A DNA stretch of 64,000 bases from CAYPAV01 sp964408805. Its GTDB lineage: Bacteria > Pseudomonadota > Alphaproteobacteria > UBA8366. Below the pieces are notes generated by a model, which worked only from the letters and a program-made list of their open reading frames with translations, was not told the DNA's origin and did not search any database. Position 1 is the stretch's first letter. Every line of letters starts with the position of its first letter. A program made the position numbers and the translations under genes. The DNA lies in contig CAYPAV010000001.1 in NCBI GenBank assembly GCA_964408805.1, positions 1 to 64,000 of the forward strand, given 5' to 3'. Of the stretch, positions 25,969 through 34,514 are shown piece after piece.

Positions 25969-27690
25969 TTACTTCTTCTTCAGCGCGCTTTGGGGATTTA
26001 GATTGCCGATGCGGCCGCTTTCACTGCCGGCCCCCGGATCGATCACCGCATTGACGAGAGTCGGCTTGCCCGACTCCATCGCCTCGTTGACCGCACGCTT
26101 CAGCTCGTCCGGATCGGTGACATTGACGCCGACTCCGCCAAAGGCCTGCATCATCTGGTCGTAGCGCGCATCCGGGACGAACACGGTCGTCGCCGGATCG
26201 TCGCTCGATTCATTGACCTCGGTGCCGCGATAGATGCCGTTGTTGTTGAAGATGACGACGCAGATCGGCAGCTTGTAACGGCAGATCGTCTCGACCTCGA
26301 TGCCCGAGAACCCGAAGGCGCTGTCGCCTTCGATGGCGAGGACCGGGTTGCCAGTCTCGACGGCGGCGGCGATGGCTTGGCCCATGCCGATCCCCATGAC
26401 GCCCCAGGTCCCCACGTCCAGGCGTTTGCGCGGTTTGTAGATGTCGATGACGCCGCGCGTGAAGTCGAGCGCATTGGCGCCTTCGTTGACCAGGATCGCG
26501 TCCGGCCGCTCCTTGATGACCGTGCGCAACACGCCGAGCGCACCGTGATAGTCCATCGGTACGTTATTGTTGACGAGGCGCGGCGCCATTTTCTCGACGT
26601 TCGATTCGCGTTTTTCCACGACCGCGTTGATCCAGTCGGCCGGCGGGCCCCGCCAATCGCCGCCCATGCCGTCGAGCAGGGCCGCGACGGAGGAGCCGAT
26701 ATCACCGACCACCGGGGCGGCGATCTCGATATTGCTGTCCATTTCCTTGGGTTCGATGTCGAGCTGGATGAACTTCTTCGGTGCCTCGCCCCAGGCTCTG
26801 CCCTTGCCGTGCGAGAGCAACCAGTTGAGACGGGCGCCGATCATCATCACGACATCGGACTCCCTCAGCACCGTCGAGCGCGCCGCACCCGCGCATTGCG
26901 GATGCGTGTCGGGCAGAAGGCCTTTGGCCATGCTCATCGGCAGGAACGGAACGCCGCTTTTCTCGACGAGATCCTTGATCGCGTCGTCGGCCTGCGCGTA
27001 TGCCGCCCCCTTGCCGAGGATAATCAATGGACGCTCGGCGCCCTTCAGCACGTCCAGCGCCCGCTCGACCGCGGCCGGTGCCGGAATTTGCGCCGGTGCC
27101 GGGTCGATTACCTCGACCAGCGACTTGGCGCCGGCTTCCGCGTCCATGACCTGACCGAACAGCTTCGCCGGCAGGTCGAGATAAACCCCGCCCGGGCGGC
27201 CGGAGACCGCGGCGCGGATCGCGCGTGCCACGCCGATGCCGATGTCCTCGGCATGCAGGATTCGGTAGGCCGCCTTGCAGAGCGTCTTGGCGACGGCGAG
27301 CTGATCCATCTCCTCGTAGTCACCCTGCTGAAGGTCGACGATCTCGCGTTCGGACGAACCCGAAATCAGGATCATGGGGAAGCAGTTGGTCGTCGCGTGG
27401 GCCAGCGCCGTCAGCCCGTTGAGGAAGCCCGGGGCCGAGACAGTGAGACAGATGCCCGGCTTCTTGGTCAGGAAGCCGGCGATGGCGGCAGCGTAGCCGG
27501 CGTTCTGCTCGTGGCGGAACGAGAGCACGCGAATCCCCGCAGCCTGCGCCATGCGGCCGAAATCCGTGATCGGAATGCCGGGTACGCCGTAGATCGTGGT
27601 GACGCCGTTGAGCTTCAGCGCGTCGATAATGAGATTGAACCCGTCCGTCAGCTCCCGCGTCTCGTCCGGCTTCGTGGTTCCTTCGGCCAT
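25969..27690 (-). CDS. oxc: oxalyl-CoA decarboxylase
   Basis: 573 residues, the usual length for Oxc. The ThDP-activating Glu is in FRHEQNAGYAAAIAGF near residue 60. The ThDP/Mg motif is EGDSAFGFSGIEVE with FNNNGIYRG about 25 residues later. RLNWLLSHGKG and the ASPACING of GIGMGQAIAAAVETG also fit. It splits oxalyl-CoA to formyl-CoA and CO2. It lies 15 bp downstream of the GntR gene and 71 bp upstream of frc in one leftward operon. Confidence 0.95.
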   Translation of the reverse strand: MAEGTTKPDETRELTDGFNLIIDALKLNGVTTIYGVPGIPITDFGRMAQAAGIRVLSFRHEQNAGYAAAIAGFLTKKPGICLTVSAPGFLNGLTALAHATTNCFPMILISGSSEREIVDLQQGDYEEMDQLAVAKTLCKAAYRILHAEDIGIGVARAIRAAVSGRPGGVYLDLPAKLFGQVMDAEAGAKSLVEVIDPAPAQIPAPAAVERALDVLKGAERPLIILGKGAAYAQADDAIKDLVEKSGVPFLPMSMAKGLLPDTHPQCAGAARSTVLRESDVVMMIGARLNWLLSHGKGRAWGEAPKKFIQLDIEPKEMDSNIEIAAPVVGDIGSSVAALLDGMGGDWRGPPADWINAVVEKRESNVEKMAPRLVNNNVPMDYHGALGVLRTVIKERPDAILVNEGANALDFTRGVIDIYKPRKRLDVGTWGVMGIGMGQAIAAAVETGNPVLAIEGDSAFGFSGIEVETICRYKLPICVVIFNNNGIYRGTEVNESSDDPATTVFVPDARYDQMMQAFGGVGVNVTDPDELKRAVNEAMESGKPTLVNAVIDPGAGSESGRIGNLNPQSALKKK

Positions 27691-27705
27691 GGGGTTTCCT
27701 CCCGC

Positions 27706-28395
27706 CTAATCCAGATAGTCGACGTGGCGCCGGATGTGCGCCGCCAAGTTCAAGGTGTGTTCGCGAACATGTCTTTCGGCCAGTTCCGCATCCCGGTTCT
27801 CGAGCGCCTCGATGATGTTCATGTGGTCGATGATCGAGCGGTTGGCCCGGTTGTCTTCCGAGATCGTGCGCATGCGGATCGAGCGCATGTGCATGAATAG
27901 GTTCTCGGCCATCTCATAGAGCAACTCGCAGTCGCTGAGCTTCAGGATGGCCTGATGGAAGCTGACATTGGTGTCCGAATACTCGTCGATCTGGGCCTGC
28001 ACCTGATCGTTCTCGAAGGTCGCGAACATACGCCGGAGGCTGGCGATCTCGGCGTCGCTGGCGTTCTCGGTTATCAGCCGCGCCGCCATGCTCTCCAGCG
28101 CCGCCCAGACGGTGATCATCTCGAGAACTTCCGCCTTGGACTTCCTGGCGACATAGACGCCGCGGCGCGGGATCGTATGAACCAAGCCTTCCTGCTCGAG
28201 CCGAGCCAAGGCCTCGCGCACCGGCGTGCGGCTGACGCCGAGATCCTCGGCAAGCTGTCGCTCGTCGAGCTTCGGCGCCTCGCTGGACGCATAAATGTTC
28301 ATTGAGGTGATCGCCTGTTTCAGCGCCTCGTAAGTCTGTTCCTTCAGACTGGCGTTGACCTCGATCGGCCGAATGATCGGCCGCGCGACTTCCAT
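27706..28395 (-). CDS. GntR-family (FCD) transcriptional regulator of oxalate genes
   Basis: 229 residues. The winged helix is at about 17-80 (LDERQLAEDLGVSRTPVREAL is the recognition region, seen in part as SRTPVREALARLEQEGLV). The C-terminal FCD domain shows the metal-binding pattern: ESMAARL, the Asp/His of DTNVSFHQAIL, and late histidines in AERHVREHTLN. FCD regulators usually sense small organic acids; oxalate, formate or an oxalate-derived acid is the natural candidate. It is the first gene of the operon with oxc, frc and FDH, and a palindrome suited to it lies about 65 bp upstream. Confidence 0.88.
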   Translation of the reverse strand: MEVARPIIRPIEVNASLKEQTYEALKQAITSMNIYASSEAPKLDERQLAEDLGVSRTPVREALARLEQEGLVHTIPRRGVYVARKSKAEVLEMITVWAALESMAARLITENASDAEIASLRRMFATFENDQVQAQIDEYSDTNVSFHQAILKLSDCELLYEMAENLFMHMRSIRMRTISEDNRANRSIIDHMNIIEALENRDAELAERHVREHTLNLAAHIRRHVDYLD

Positions 28396-28459
28396 GCCGT
28401 CCCATCCCCTTCATAAAGACACGATCGCGTACGGCGCCCGCGTCAAGTCGTTCTTCTTT

Positions 28460-28480
28460 CTTGGTATAATGAATACCAAG
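28460..28480. promoter_or_regulatory. palindromic GntR-type operator
   Basis: A perfect inverted repeat, CTTGGTAT (28460-28467), 5 bp, ATACCAAG (28473-28480). Its TTGGTAT/ATACCAA form is typical of FCD GntR regulators. It lies 65 bp upstream of the gntR start and overlaps the -10 of the best leftward promoter, so binding should repress the gntR-oxc-frc-FDH operon. Confidence 0.75.
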
Positions 28481-28502
28481 CTTTCGATTTGGTGCAAGTC
28501 AA
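28473..28502 (-). promoter_or_regulatory. predicted sigma-70 promoter for gntR-oxc-frc-FDH
   Basis: On the minus strand, TTGACT (28502-28497), an 18-bp spacer, then TGGTAT (28478-28473). The -10 lies inside the right half of the palindrome. It sits just downstream of the tctA stop, so the catabolic genes can be expressed apart from the transporter genes. Confidence 0.5.
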
Positions 28503-28525
28503 AAAATTTGCGACGTACCACCGCC

Positions 28526-30031
28526 CTATGGTCCGCGCTGAAATTTTCTCTTCAGAACCGGATACAGCGGCATCAGCAGCATGATGAAAGCGAGCACCAT
28601 GATGACGCCGGCGAACGGTCGGGTGAAGAAAATCGAGAACGACCCGCTGGAAATCAGCAGCGATTGCCTGAGTGCGGGTTCCGCCAAGGGACCGAGCACG
28701 ATGGCGAGCACCGCCGGGGCCATCGGATAATTCAACTTGCGCATCAAGTAGCCGACGACACCGAAGACTAGCATCAGCCAGACGTCGTGCATGTCCAGTG
28801 TCGGTACGAAGCCGCCGACAATACACAGAATGAAGATAACCGCCGCCAGGACAGTGAAAGGCAGCTTCAACACCCAGATGAAAGCCGGGATAAAACCGAC
28901 ATTGATCAACAACGAGAACAAGTTGGCGGCATACAAGCTGGCGATAAATCCCCAAACGAGATCGGGATGGTCGGTGAAAACCAGGGGGCCGGGTTCGATG
29001 CCCCAGATTACCATGGCGCCCAAGAGAACCGCCGTCGTCGGCGAACCCGGAATGCCCAGCGTCAGCATCGGCAGCATGGCGCCCGTGGAGGCGGCATTGT
29101 TGGCAGACTCGGGTGCCACGACGCCATTGATGTTGCCCTTGCCATAGGTGTCCGCCTCCTTGGAAACAGTCTTGGCGACCCCGTAAGCCATCAGGGAACC
29201 CGGCGTCGCCCCGGCCGCGGGCAGGATGCCGACGAAATAGCCAAGGAAGGAACCCATCGCCATCGTCCGCCAAGTCCCGAATAGTTTTGCCAGAGTCTCC
29301 CGAATGCGCCCAACCGTGATGGTGGCCTGGGAAATTATGACATCGCCCTGGGTGGTCTCGATCGTCCAGAGCATCTCGGCAATGCCATAGATCCCGATGG
29401 CCAGGACCAGGAAGTTGATGCCATGGAAGAAACCGGGAATATCGAAAAAAATAAGCCTTGGTTCGCCGGAGACGATGTCCAGGCCGACCGCGCCGAGCAC
29501 CAGGCCAATGAAAATCGAGAACAATGTCTTCGGGATGTCGTCGCCGCCGATCCCGACAAATGTGGCGAACGCCATCATCATCAACGCGAAAATTTCGGGC
29601 GCACCGAATGTCAGCGCGATTTCGGCCAATGGCGGCGCGAACATCGTGAACAAGACGACCCCCACGCTGCCGCCGACGAAAGATGCCGTTGCCGCCGCCA
29701 CCAACGCCGTATCGGCCTGTCCCATGAGCGCCAAGGGCCGCCCGTCGAAGGTCGTCGCCACCGCCGTGGAAGCGCCGGGAATGCCGAGCATGATCGAGCT
29801 TATGGCCCCCCCATACATGGCCCCGTAATAAATCGCGCCGAGAAAGATGAGAGCGCTCGTCGGCGGCACCAGGAACGTCATCGGCAGCAGGATCGCAACG
29901 CCGTTGACCGACCCGAGCCCCGGCATGGCCCCTATGAACAACCCGACCGTGCAGCCCAGGATGATCAGCATCAGATTGAGCGGTTCGAAGGCTATGACAA
30001 ACCCGTTCATGAGAAGCTGAATTATTTCCAT
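28526..30031 (-). CDS. tctA: tripartite tricarboxylate transporter permease, TctA family
   Basis: 501 residues, the TctA length, with about 10-12 hydrophobic membrane segments. The conserved signatures are GAMPGLGSVNGVAILLP near residue 34 and PAAGATPGSLMAYGVAK near residue 260. It is the large membrane subunit that carries the solute with a cation gradient. Directly downstream lies the oxalate catabolic operon, so oxalate or another short dicarboxylate is the probable cargo; this is inferred from context. Confidence 0.9.
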   Translation of the reverse strand: MEIIQLLMNGFVIAFEPLNLMLIILGCTVGLFIGAMPGLGSVNGVAILLPMTFLVPPTSALIFLGAIYYGAMYGGAISSIMLGIPGASTAVATTFDGRPLALMGQADTALVAAATASFVGGSVGVVLFTMFAPPLAEIALTFGAPEIFALMMMAFATFVGIGGDDIPKTLFSIFIGLVLGAVGLDIVSGEPRLIFFDIPGFFHGINFLVLAIGIYGIAEMLWTIETTQGDVIISQATITVGRIRETLAKLFGTWRTMAMGSFLGYFVGILPAAGATPGSLMAYGVAKTVSKEADTYGKGNINGVVAPESANNAASTGAMLPMLTLGIPGSPTTAVLLGAMVIWGIEPGPLVFTDHPDLVWGFIASLYAANLFSLLINVGFIPAFIWVLKLPFTVLAAVIFILCIVGGFVPTLDMHDVWLMLVFGVVGYLMRKLNYPMAPAVLAIVLGPLAEPALRQSLLISSGSFSIFFTRPFAGVIMVLAFIMLLMPLYPVLKRKFQRGP

Positions 30032-30094
30032 CGGCGATCAGGGCTCCGATCAAGTCGTTGTGGGGGCAGTACTTTCGGTTAAGGCTGGGTGAGC

Positions 30095-30592
30095 TCAGTA
30101 GAAAAAATCGAATAAGGGAATGAACAACGGTTCGGTAATCCCCTTGGGGAGATTCTTCACCAAGGCGATCTCGAAGAACAGGAACGTGAAAACCGGGGTC
30201 AGGACGGCGAATCCGCCCGTCAACGCCCACGAATGTCCGCCCAGGAAGCGTAGATAGAAGATCAGGAAGATCGGTATCGCTCCGTAAGCGCCGATGACGT
30301 GGAACAGGCCGACCATCACGGTCAGCGCGCCGGCGATGAGAAGAAACTGCTTCAGTGTGTTCCGAGTCATGTAAACGTTCTCGGAACGGGATTCGGGCGT
30401 AATCCGCTTCGCCCAGCGAATGATGATGGCGATGCAACACGCCAACATCCCCGCCGACAGCCAGAATGGCCAAGCGCCGCCGCCGGGGCCCTCTTCGGGA
30501 ATCCAGCCGATCGGCAACTCGGCGCTCTTCCACATAAGATAAAGGGAAAGGACCGCCATGACGATGCCCATGACGAGTTCAGCCATGCGCAT
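30095..30592 (-). CDS. tctB: tripartite tricarboxylate transporter small membrane subunit, TctB family
   Basis: 165 residues with about four membrane segments: residues 4-18, 41-60, 84-101 and a long hydrophobic run around 105-145. It matches TctB by size, position and topology rather than by strict motifs, which the family lacks. The ATG at 30592 has GGGAGG about 8 bases upstream; an ATG 6 bp further in is an alternative. Order tctC-tctB-tctA on the minus strand is canonical. Confidence 0.85.
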   Translation of the reverse strand: MRMAELVMGIVMAVLSLYLMWKSAELPIGWIPEEGPGGGAWPFWLSAGMLACCIAIIIRWAKRITPESRSENVYMTRNTLKQFLLIAGALTVMVGLFHVIGAYGAIPIFLIFYLRFLGGHSWALTGGFAVLTPVFTFLFFEIALVKNLPKGITEPLFIPLFDFFY

Positions 30593-30643
30593 CGTGGCGG
30601 CCCTCCCCTAGTACCTTACGTGTCTTTTACGCCGGAATACGAA

Positions 30644-31630
30644 CTACTTGATGGCGCCCATCTTCATTAGGATACCCTTCTGGATCGCCTTTTGGTCCAT
30701 CCAGTAACTCATCAGGGCATCGCCCGTCAGGAAACCGCCCTGAAGGCTCTTTTTCTTCATATAGCCCTGCCACTCATTGGATTTGAAGATCTTCGCGAAA
30801 AGGCCCTGATAGTAGGCGGCCGCTTCCTTGCTCATGCCCGGCGCGCCAACAACGGTGCGCTGCATGAAATAGACGAAGTCCTTGCCCAACTCGCGGAAGG
30901 TCGGCGCATTCTTGAACAACGGCAACCGATTCGGCGTGAACGCGCCGATCGCCACGGTTTTGCCAGCTTGATAGAAGCCCAGTTGCTCCGACGGGTTGTT
31001 GACGGTCGAGTTGGCGTTCTTGCCCGCCAACTCCTTGGCCACGCGCCCGCCGCCCTTATAGGGGACATACTTCATGTTCAGGCCATAAGCCTTGTTCAGG
31101 AAGTCCGTCAGGATGTTGTCTTCGGATTTCTTGCCGGTGCCGGCCATGATCCACTTGTTGCCGGCTTTCTTGGCGGCGGTGACGAATTGGTCAACGGTCG
31201 TGATGCCGCTGTCCTTGTGGACCCAAAGCAGGAACGTGTCCTCGGCCATCCGTCCGACCGGCGTGAAGGTCGAGATGTCGACGCCCAGCTTCGGCTGAAG
31301 CAACGGCGTGGTGTAGAAGCTGTTCAGCGTGAACATGAGGGTATGGTCGGGGTCTTTTGCGTTCTTGACGTGAACCAATGCCTCGGCGCCCGAACCGCCC
31401 GGCTTGTTGATGGGCGTGAACGGCTTCGACGACAGCTTGTTCTTGGCGATGATGGTCTGCAGGAAGCGCACCGCCTTGTCGGCGCCGCCGCCCTTGCCCG
31501 CCATGACGATAAAACTCACCGGTTTCTTCGGCTCCCAAGCCACGGCGTCCGAAGCCGTCGTCGCGACACCGAGGCCGAGTGCCAGTCCGGCGGCGAGGCC
31601 GAGCGCCGTCGTATTGCGAAGATAAGACAT
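30644..31630 (-). CDS. tctC: tripartite tricarboxylate transporter substrate-binding protein, TctC family
   Basis: 328 residues from the ATG at 31630, followed by a signal peptide ending near ASDAVA before WEPKKPV. The mature part has the VMAGKGGGADKAVRFL and NKPGGSGAEALVHVKNAKDP segments of Bug/TctC proteins. It captures the solute in the periplasm and hands it to TctAB. The ligand is probably oxalate given the downstream oxc/frc/FDH operon. It is the first gene of the transporter unit. Confidence 0.9.
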   Translation of the reverse strand: MSYLRNTTALGLAAGLALGLGVATTASDAVAWEPKKPVSFIVMAGKGGGADKAVRFLQTIIAKNKLSSKPFTPINKPGGSGAEALVHVKNAKDPDHTLMFTLNSFYTTPLLQPKLGVDISTFTPVGRMAEDTFLLWVHKDSGITTVDQFVTAAKKAGNKWIMAGTGKKSEDNILTDFLNKAYGLNMKYVPYKGGGRVAKELAGKNANSTVNNPSEQLGFYQAGKTVAIGAFTPNRLPLFKNAPTFRELGKDFVYFMQRTVVGAPGMSKEAAAYYQGLFAKIFKSNEWQGYMKKKSLQGGFLTGDALMSYWMDQKAIQKGILMKMGAIK

Positions 31631-31809
31631 GATCGTTCCTCCCACGGATGTTCAAAGTTTGGTTTTTTGTTCAACAGCGACCGATCGCAAGCGAAACCGC
31701 TTCCGTCGGATCGTCCATTTATACGCTAACACGGGAATTGGTCAGCCGGAAATCGGGAATCTAACGCAGAATTGAAGGGCCGTGCGCCGCACCGATCAAG
31801 GAAACTTCG

Positions 31810-32424
31810 TCAGCGATCCGATTTCTTGCCGGTCATGGCGTCGATCTGACGCTGCAGGGCGTCGAGTTGCTGTTGCAGCACCCGGTGCGCCTCCGTTTCC
31901 GGTTCGGCCGCCTCTTCTTCCTTTGCCGCCGGCTTGGCCGCGTCGGGAAAGGGCGAGAACATCCGCATCGCCTGCTCGAACATCGCCACGTTCTGCTTTC
32001 CCATTTCTTCGAATTGGCCGAAGGGAAACATATTGCCGAAGGTATCCTGCATATAGTCTTGAATTTTTTCCTGGTTCTTGGCGAAGGCGTCGATCGAATA
32101 TTCGAGGTAGTGGGGGAGCAGCATCCGCTCCACGTTGTCGCCGTAATAGGTGATCAGCTGACGCAGGAAACTGAGCGGCAGCAGATGCTCGCCCTTGTTC
32201 TCCTCCTCGACGATGATCTGGGTGAGCACCGAGCGCGTGATATCGTTTCCCTTGGCGTCCATGACGACAAACTCGATGTCGTCCTTCACCATCTGACACA
32301 GATGCTCAAGCGTTACGTAGCTGCTCGTAGCCGTGTTATAGAGCCGGCGGTTTGCGTATTTTTTGATGACGACCGAGTCTTCGTTACCCGAGTTGCCGTT
32401 GGCTCCCGCACTCTGTTTCGCCAT
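31810..32424 (-). CDS. phaR: polyhydroxyalkanoate synthesis repressor PhaR
   Basis: 204 residues. The N-terminal DNA-binding domain IKKYANRRLYNTATSSYVTL is the PhaR signature, followed by the PHB-accumulation regulatory domain (DITRSVLTQIIVEEENKG). The C-terminus is Glu/Ala-rich and ends in a short coiled-coil-like helix (LQQQLDALQRQIDAM). PhaR binds promoters of PHA genes and the polymer itself, releasing DNA when polymer forms. phaA, phaB and a PHA-synthase-like gene lie next to it on the opposite strand. Confidence 0.93.
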   Translation of the reverse strand: MAKQSAGANGNSGNEDSVVIKKYANRRLYNTATSSYVTLEHLCQMVKDDIEFVVMDAKGNDITRSVLTQIIVEEENKGEHLLPLSFLRQLITYYGDNVERMLLPHYLEYSIDAFAKNQEKIQDYMQDTFGNMFPFGQFEEMGKQNVAMFEQAMRMFSPFPDAAKPAAKEEEAAEPETEAHRVLQQQLDALQRQIDAMTGKKSDR

Positions 32425-32454
32425 GACGCGTTCCGTCGCTTTGGCCCTGCTGAT

Positions 32455-32467
32455 TCCGCATTGCGGA
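32455..32467. promoter_or_regulatory. 13-bp palindrome upstream of phaR
   Basis: TCCGCA-T-TGCGGA, perfect, 31 bp before the phaR ATG and inside the divergent region shared with the rightward PHA-synthase-like genes. The GCATTGC core resembles the TGC/GCA half-sites reported for PhaR, so autoregulation is plausible but not shown. Confidence 0.4.
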
Positions 32468-32562
32468 GGTCCAAAACCTATGGGACGGCAATGAATTAAG
32501 CCAGCTCTTTCCGCAAGGCAGCGAGTCTAGCGAAGTGGCCGGACGGCCGATATACTGCGCTC

Positions 32563-32922
32563 ATGTCGGACCCGCCGGACCTTGACGCACTCGCCAAACG
32601 ATACTTCGATCTATGGCAGGAGCATCTGTCGCAGGCGGCGGCGGACCCCGAATGGATCGCCGCGATGACGCGGCTTTTCAGCGCCGCCATGCCGGGTGCG
32701 GCGGGCTTCGCGGCGATGAATCCGTTCCTGAGAGGACTGCATGGCGAGGGAGGCGACGATAAGGACGGGTCCGCGGCCGCTGCCGCAACATCTGCTGACG
32801 GCGGCCCTGACCTATGCGAGCTCGAACGCCGCCTTGCCGTTCTTGAGGAACGGCTCGGCGAGCTGGAATCCCGCCCTTCGGGTAAAGGCGGCGGAGCTCG
32901 CGGCGGATCTCGAAAAGGCTGA
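32563..32922 (+). CDS. small hypothetical protein, PHA-locus associated, overlapping the next gene
   Basis: 119 residues. The N-terminal DLDALAKRYFDLWQEHL and ADPEWIAAMTRL segments look like the short helical partner proteins found beside PHA synthases (PhaE- or phasin-like). The C-terminus has a coiled-coil-like run, ERRLAVLEERLGELE, and ends basic and glycine-rich. It starts 138 bp from phaR, divergently. Its last 182 bp overlap the start of the PHA-synthase-like gene in another frame. The function is not known; a synthase-activating or granule-associated subunit is a guess. Confidence 0.6.
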   Translation: MSDPPDLDALAKRYFDLWQEHLSQAAADPEWIAAMTRLFSAAMPGAAGFAAMNPFLRGLHGEGGDDKDGSAAAAATSADGGPDLCELERRLAVLEERLGELESRPSGKGGGARGGSRKG

Positions 32923-33961
32923 CGGAAAGTCTCTTGCCGAGGCGGTCGAGCGCGAGGGCCGACACCGGTTCGACGCCTTTCTCGCCGGCGTCGCGGGTTA
33001 TCGCCGGCACGCCCATCGTCGCGATGTCGCCGACCCACCCCCGGTCTGGCACGAGGGGTCGACCCGCCTTTTGCGATACGGCGCGGCGGGCGGAAGACCG
33101 GTCCTGGTCATCCCCTCCCTGATCAATCGGGCTTATATCCTTGACCTGTCGGCACGGCGGAGCTTCATGCGCTGGCTCGCCGAGCGGGGGTTCGACGGCT
33201 ATCTCGTGGATTGGGGTGCTCCTGGCGAGGTCGAGCGCGGCTTCGACCTCACCGATTACATCGCCGGCCGGTTGGCTCGCGCATTCGAAACCGTCCGCCG
33301 AACCGGCGGCGGCCCGATCGCCGTCATCGGCTATTGCATGGGCGGCAATCTGGCGCTTGCCCTGGCGCTTCGCCATCAGGACGACGTGGCCGGGTTGGCG
33401 TTGCTGGCGACGCCGTGGGATTTCCATGCGGATCGCCCCGATCTCGCCGCCGCACTCGGGGCCATGGGGCAGAGTCTCGCGCCGCAGCTGGCGCTGTTCG
33501 GCGAACTGGCAACGGAGACCTTGCAGTTCCTATTCTGCGCCCTCGACCCGCTGCTCGGCTGGCGAAAGTTCATTCATTTCGCCGGGCTGGATGCCGACTC
33601 CGAGGCGGCTCGCGATTTCGTGGCTCTCGAGGACTGGTTGAACGACGGGGTGCCCCTAGCGGCCGCCGTGGCCCGGGAATGTCTCGTCGACTGGTACGGA
33701 GAGAACAGCACCCGGCTCGGCCAATGGCGGATCGACGGCGAGGCCATCGATCCGCGCCGGTTCCAAAAACCGTCGCTCGCCGTCGTGCCGGCTCGGGACC
33801 GAATCGTGCCGCCCGGTTCCGCGCGCGCGCTCGCCGATGAACTCGCGAATTGCGAGACCCTGACCCCCCATGCCGGCCATATCGGCATGATGGCCGGCGG
33901 CGGAGCGGAACGGGTTTGGCGCCCGCTCGGCGATTGGCTGGATCAGCTCGGGACTCCCTAA
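32741..33961 (+). CDS. PHA synthase-like alpha/beta hydrolase
   Basis: 406 residues. The lipase-like box is GYCMGGNLA near residue 198, where Cys is the PHA-synthase nucleophile. The acid is in VPARDRIVPPGSA and the His in PHAGHIGMMAGG, as in PhaC. Length is close to the class III PhaC catalytic subunit, shorter than class I. The N-terminal GPRPLPQHLLTAALTYASSN also looks like real protein, so the overlap with the preceding gene is probably genuine rather than a start error. It is likely to polymerise or act on hydroxyacyl-CoA, with phaA and phaB downstream. Confidence 0.8.
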   Translation: MAREATIRTGPRPLPQHLLTAALTYASSNAALPFLRNGSASWNPALRVKAAELAADLEKADGKSLAEAVEREGRHRFDAFLAGVAGYRRHAHRRDVADPPPVWHEGSTRLLRYGAAGGRPVLVIPSLINRAYILDLSARRSFMRWLAERGFDGYLVDWGAPGEVERGFDLTDYIAGRLARAFETVRRTGGGPIAVIGYCMGGNLALALALRHQDDVAGLALLATPWDFHADRPDLAAALGAMGQSLAPQLALFGELATETLQFLFCALDPLLGWRKFIHFAGLDADSEAARDFVALEDWLNDGVPLAAAVARECLVDWYGENSTRLGQWRIDGEAIDPRRFQKPSLAVVPARDRIVPPGSARALADELANCETLTPHAGHIGMMAGGGAERVWRPLGDWLDQLGTP

Positions 33962-33974
33962 AATCGCAATGATG

Positions 33975-34031
33975 TTGTCGTGTTGACAATATGATTGTCA
34001 TTATGAAAATATCGTTGTCAATCGACGACAA
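33975..34031. promoter_or_regulatory. cluster of TTGTC/GACAA inverted repeats (MarR-type operators)
   Basis: Three palindromes lie directly before the MarR gene: TTGTC-N5-GACAA (33975-33989), a perfect TGACAAT-ATG-ATTGTCA (33984-34000), and TTGTC-N7-GACAA (34015-34031). The first two overlap. The A+T-rich 60 bp contrast with the surroundings. The spacing fits MarR dimers bound over the promoter and leader, so autorepression is likely. Confidence 0.7.
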
Positions 34032-34046
34032 TGCACGGAGGACATC

Positions 34047-34514
34047 ATGGCGGACAACGTCCTTGATCCGACGCCGGAAGGCGAGGCTTTGTACGAACTG
34101 CTCGTGCAATTGCCGCAGCTGACCAATCGGCTGCGCGCGCTTCGATCCGACGGCGACCGCGGATGGGGCGAGGGCATGCGCGGATTTCTGCGCGGTTTGC
34201 GGATCGACGGGCCGCGAACGGTGCCCCGTATCGCGCGGACCCGCCATGTCGCGCGCCAGCGCATTCAGAAATTAGCCGACCATGCAGCCGAACTTGGCCT
34301 CGTCGAGTTCCGCGACAATCCAGACCACCGCCGGTCTCGTATCGTTGCCTTGACGCGCGAGGGCCGCGGCACCGTCCGCGATCTCGACCGGGCGATGCGC
34401 GCGATGGCGGAGCGGTTCGCACCCGGCCTCGACGTGCGCGACCTCGATGTGGCGCTGCGTGTGGTATTCGAGCTGACCGAACGGCTCGGCGAGGCGAAGG
34501 ACCGGCAGCACTAG
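34047..34514 (+). CDS. MarR-family transcriptional regulator
   Basis: 155 residues; GGAGGA lies 6 bases before the ATG. The winged helix runs from about residue 45 to 115: RTVPRIARTRHVARQRIQKL is the recognition helix region, and EFRDNPDHRRSRIVALTREG is the wing with the conserved D-x-R-x(3)-R pattern. MarR dimers respond to phenolic or other small ligands. The gene sits alone between the PHA-synthase-like gene and phaA, with repeat operators in its own promoter. Targets beyond itself cannot be told. Confidence 0.85.
   Translation: MADNVLDPTPEGEALYELLVQLPQLTNRLRALRSDGDRGWGEGMRGFLRGLRIDGPRTVPRIARTRHVARQRIQKLADHAAELGLVEFRDNPDHRRSRIVALTREGRGTVRDLDRAMRAMAERFAPGLDVRDLDVALRVVFELTERLGEAKDRQH

Noticed and set aside
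21511..27900. Long plus-strand open frames opposite the oxalate operon
   Set aside because: FDH, frc and oxc are unambiguous on the minus strand; the antisense frames have no recognisable domains.
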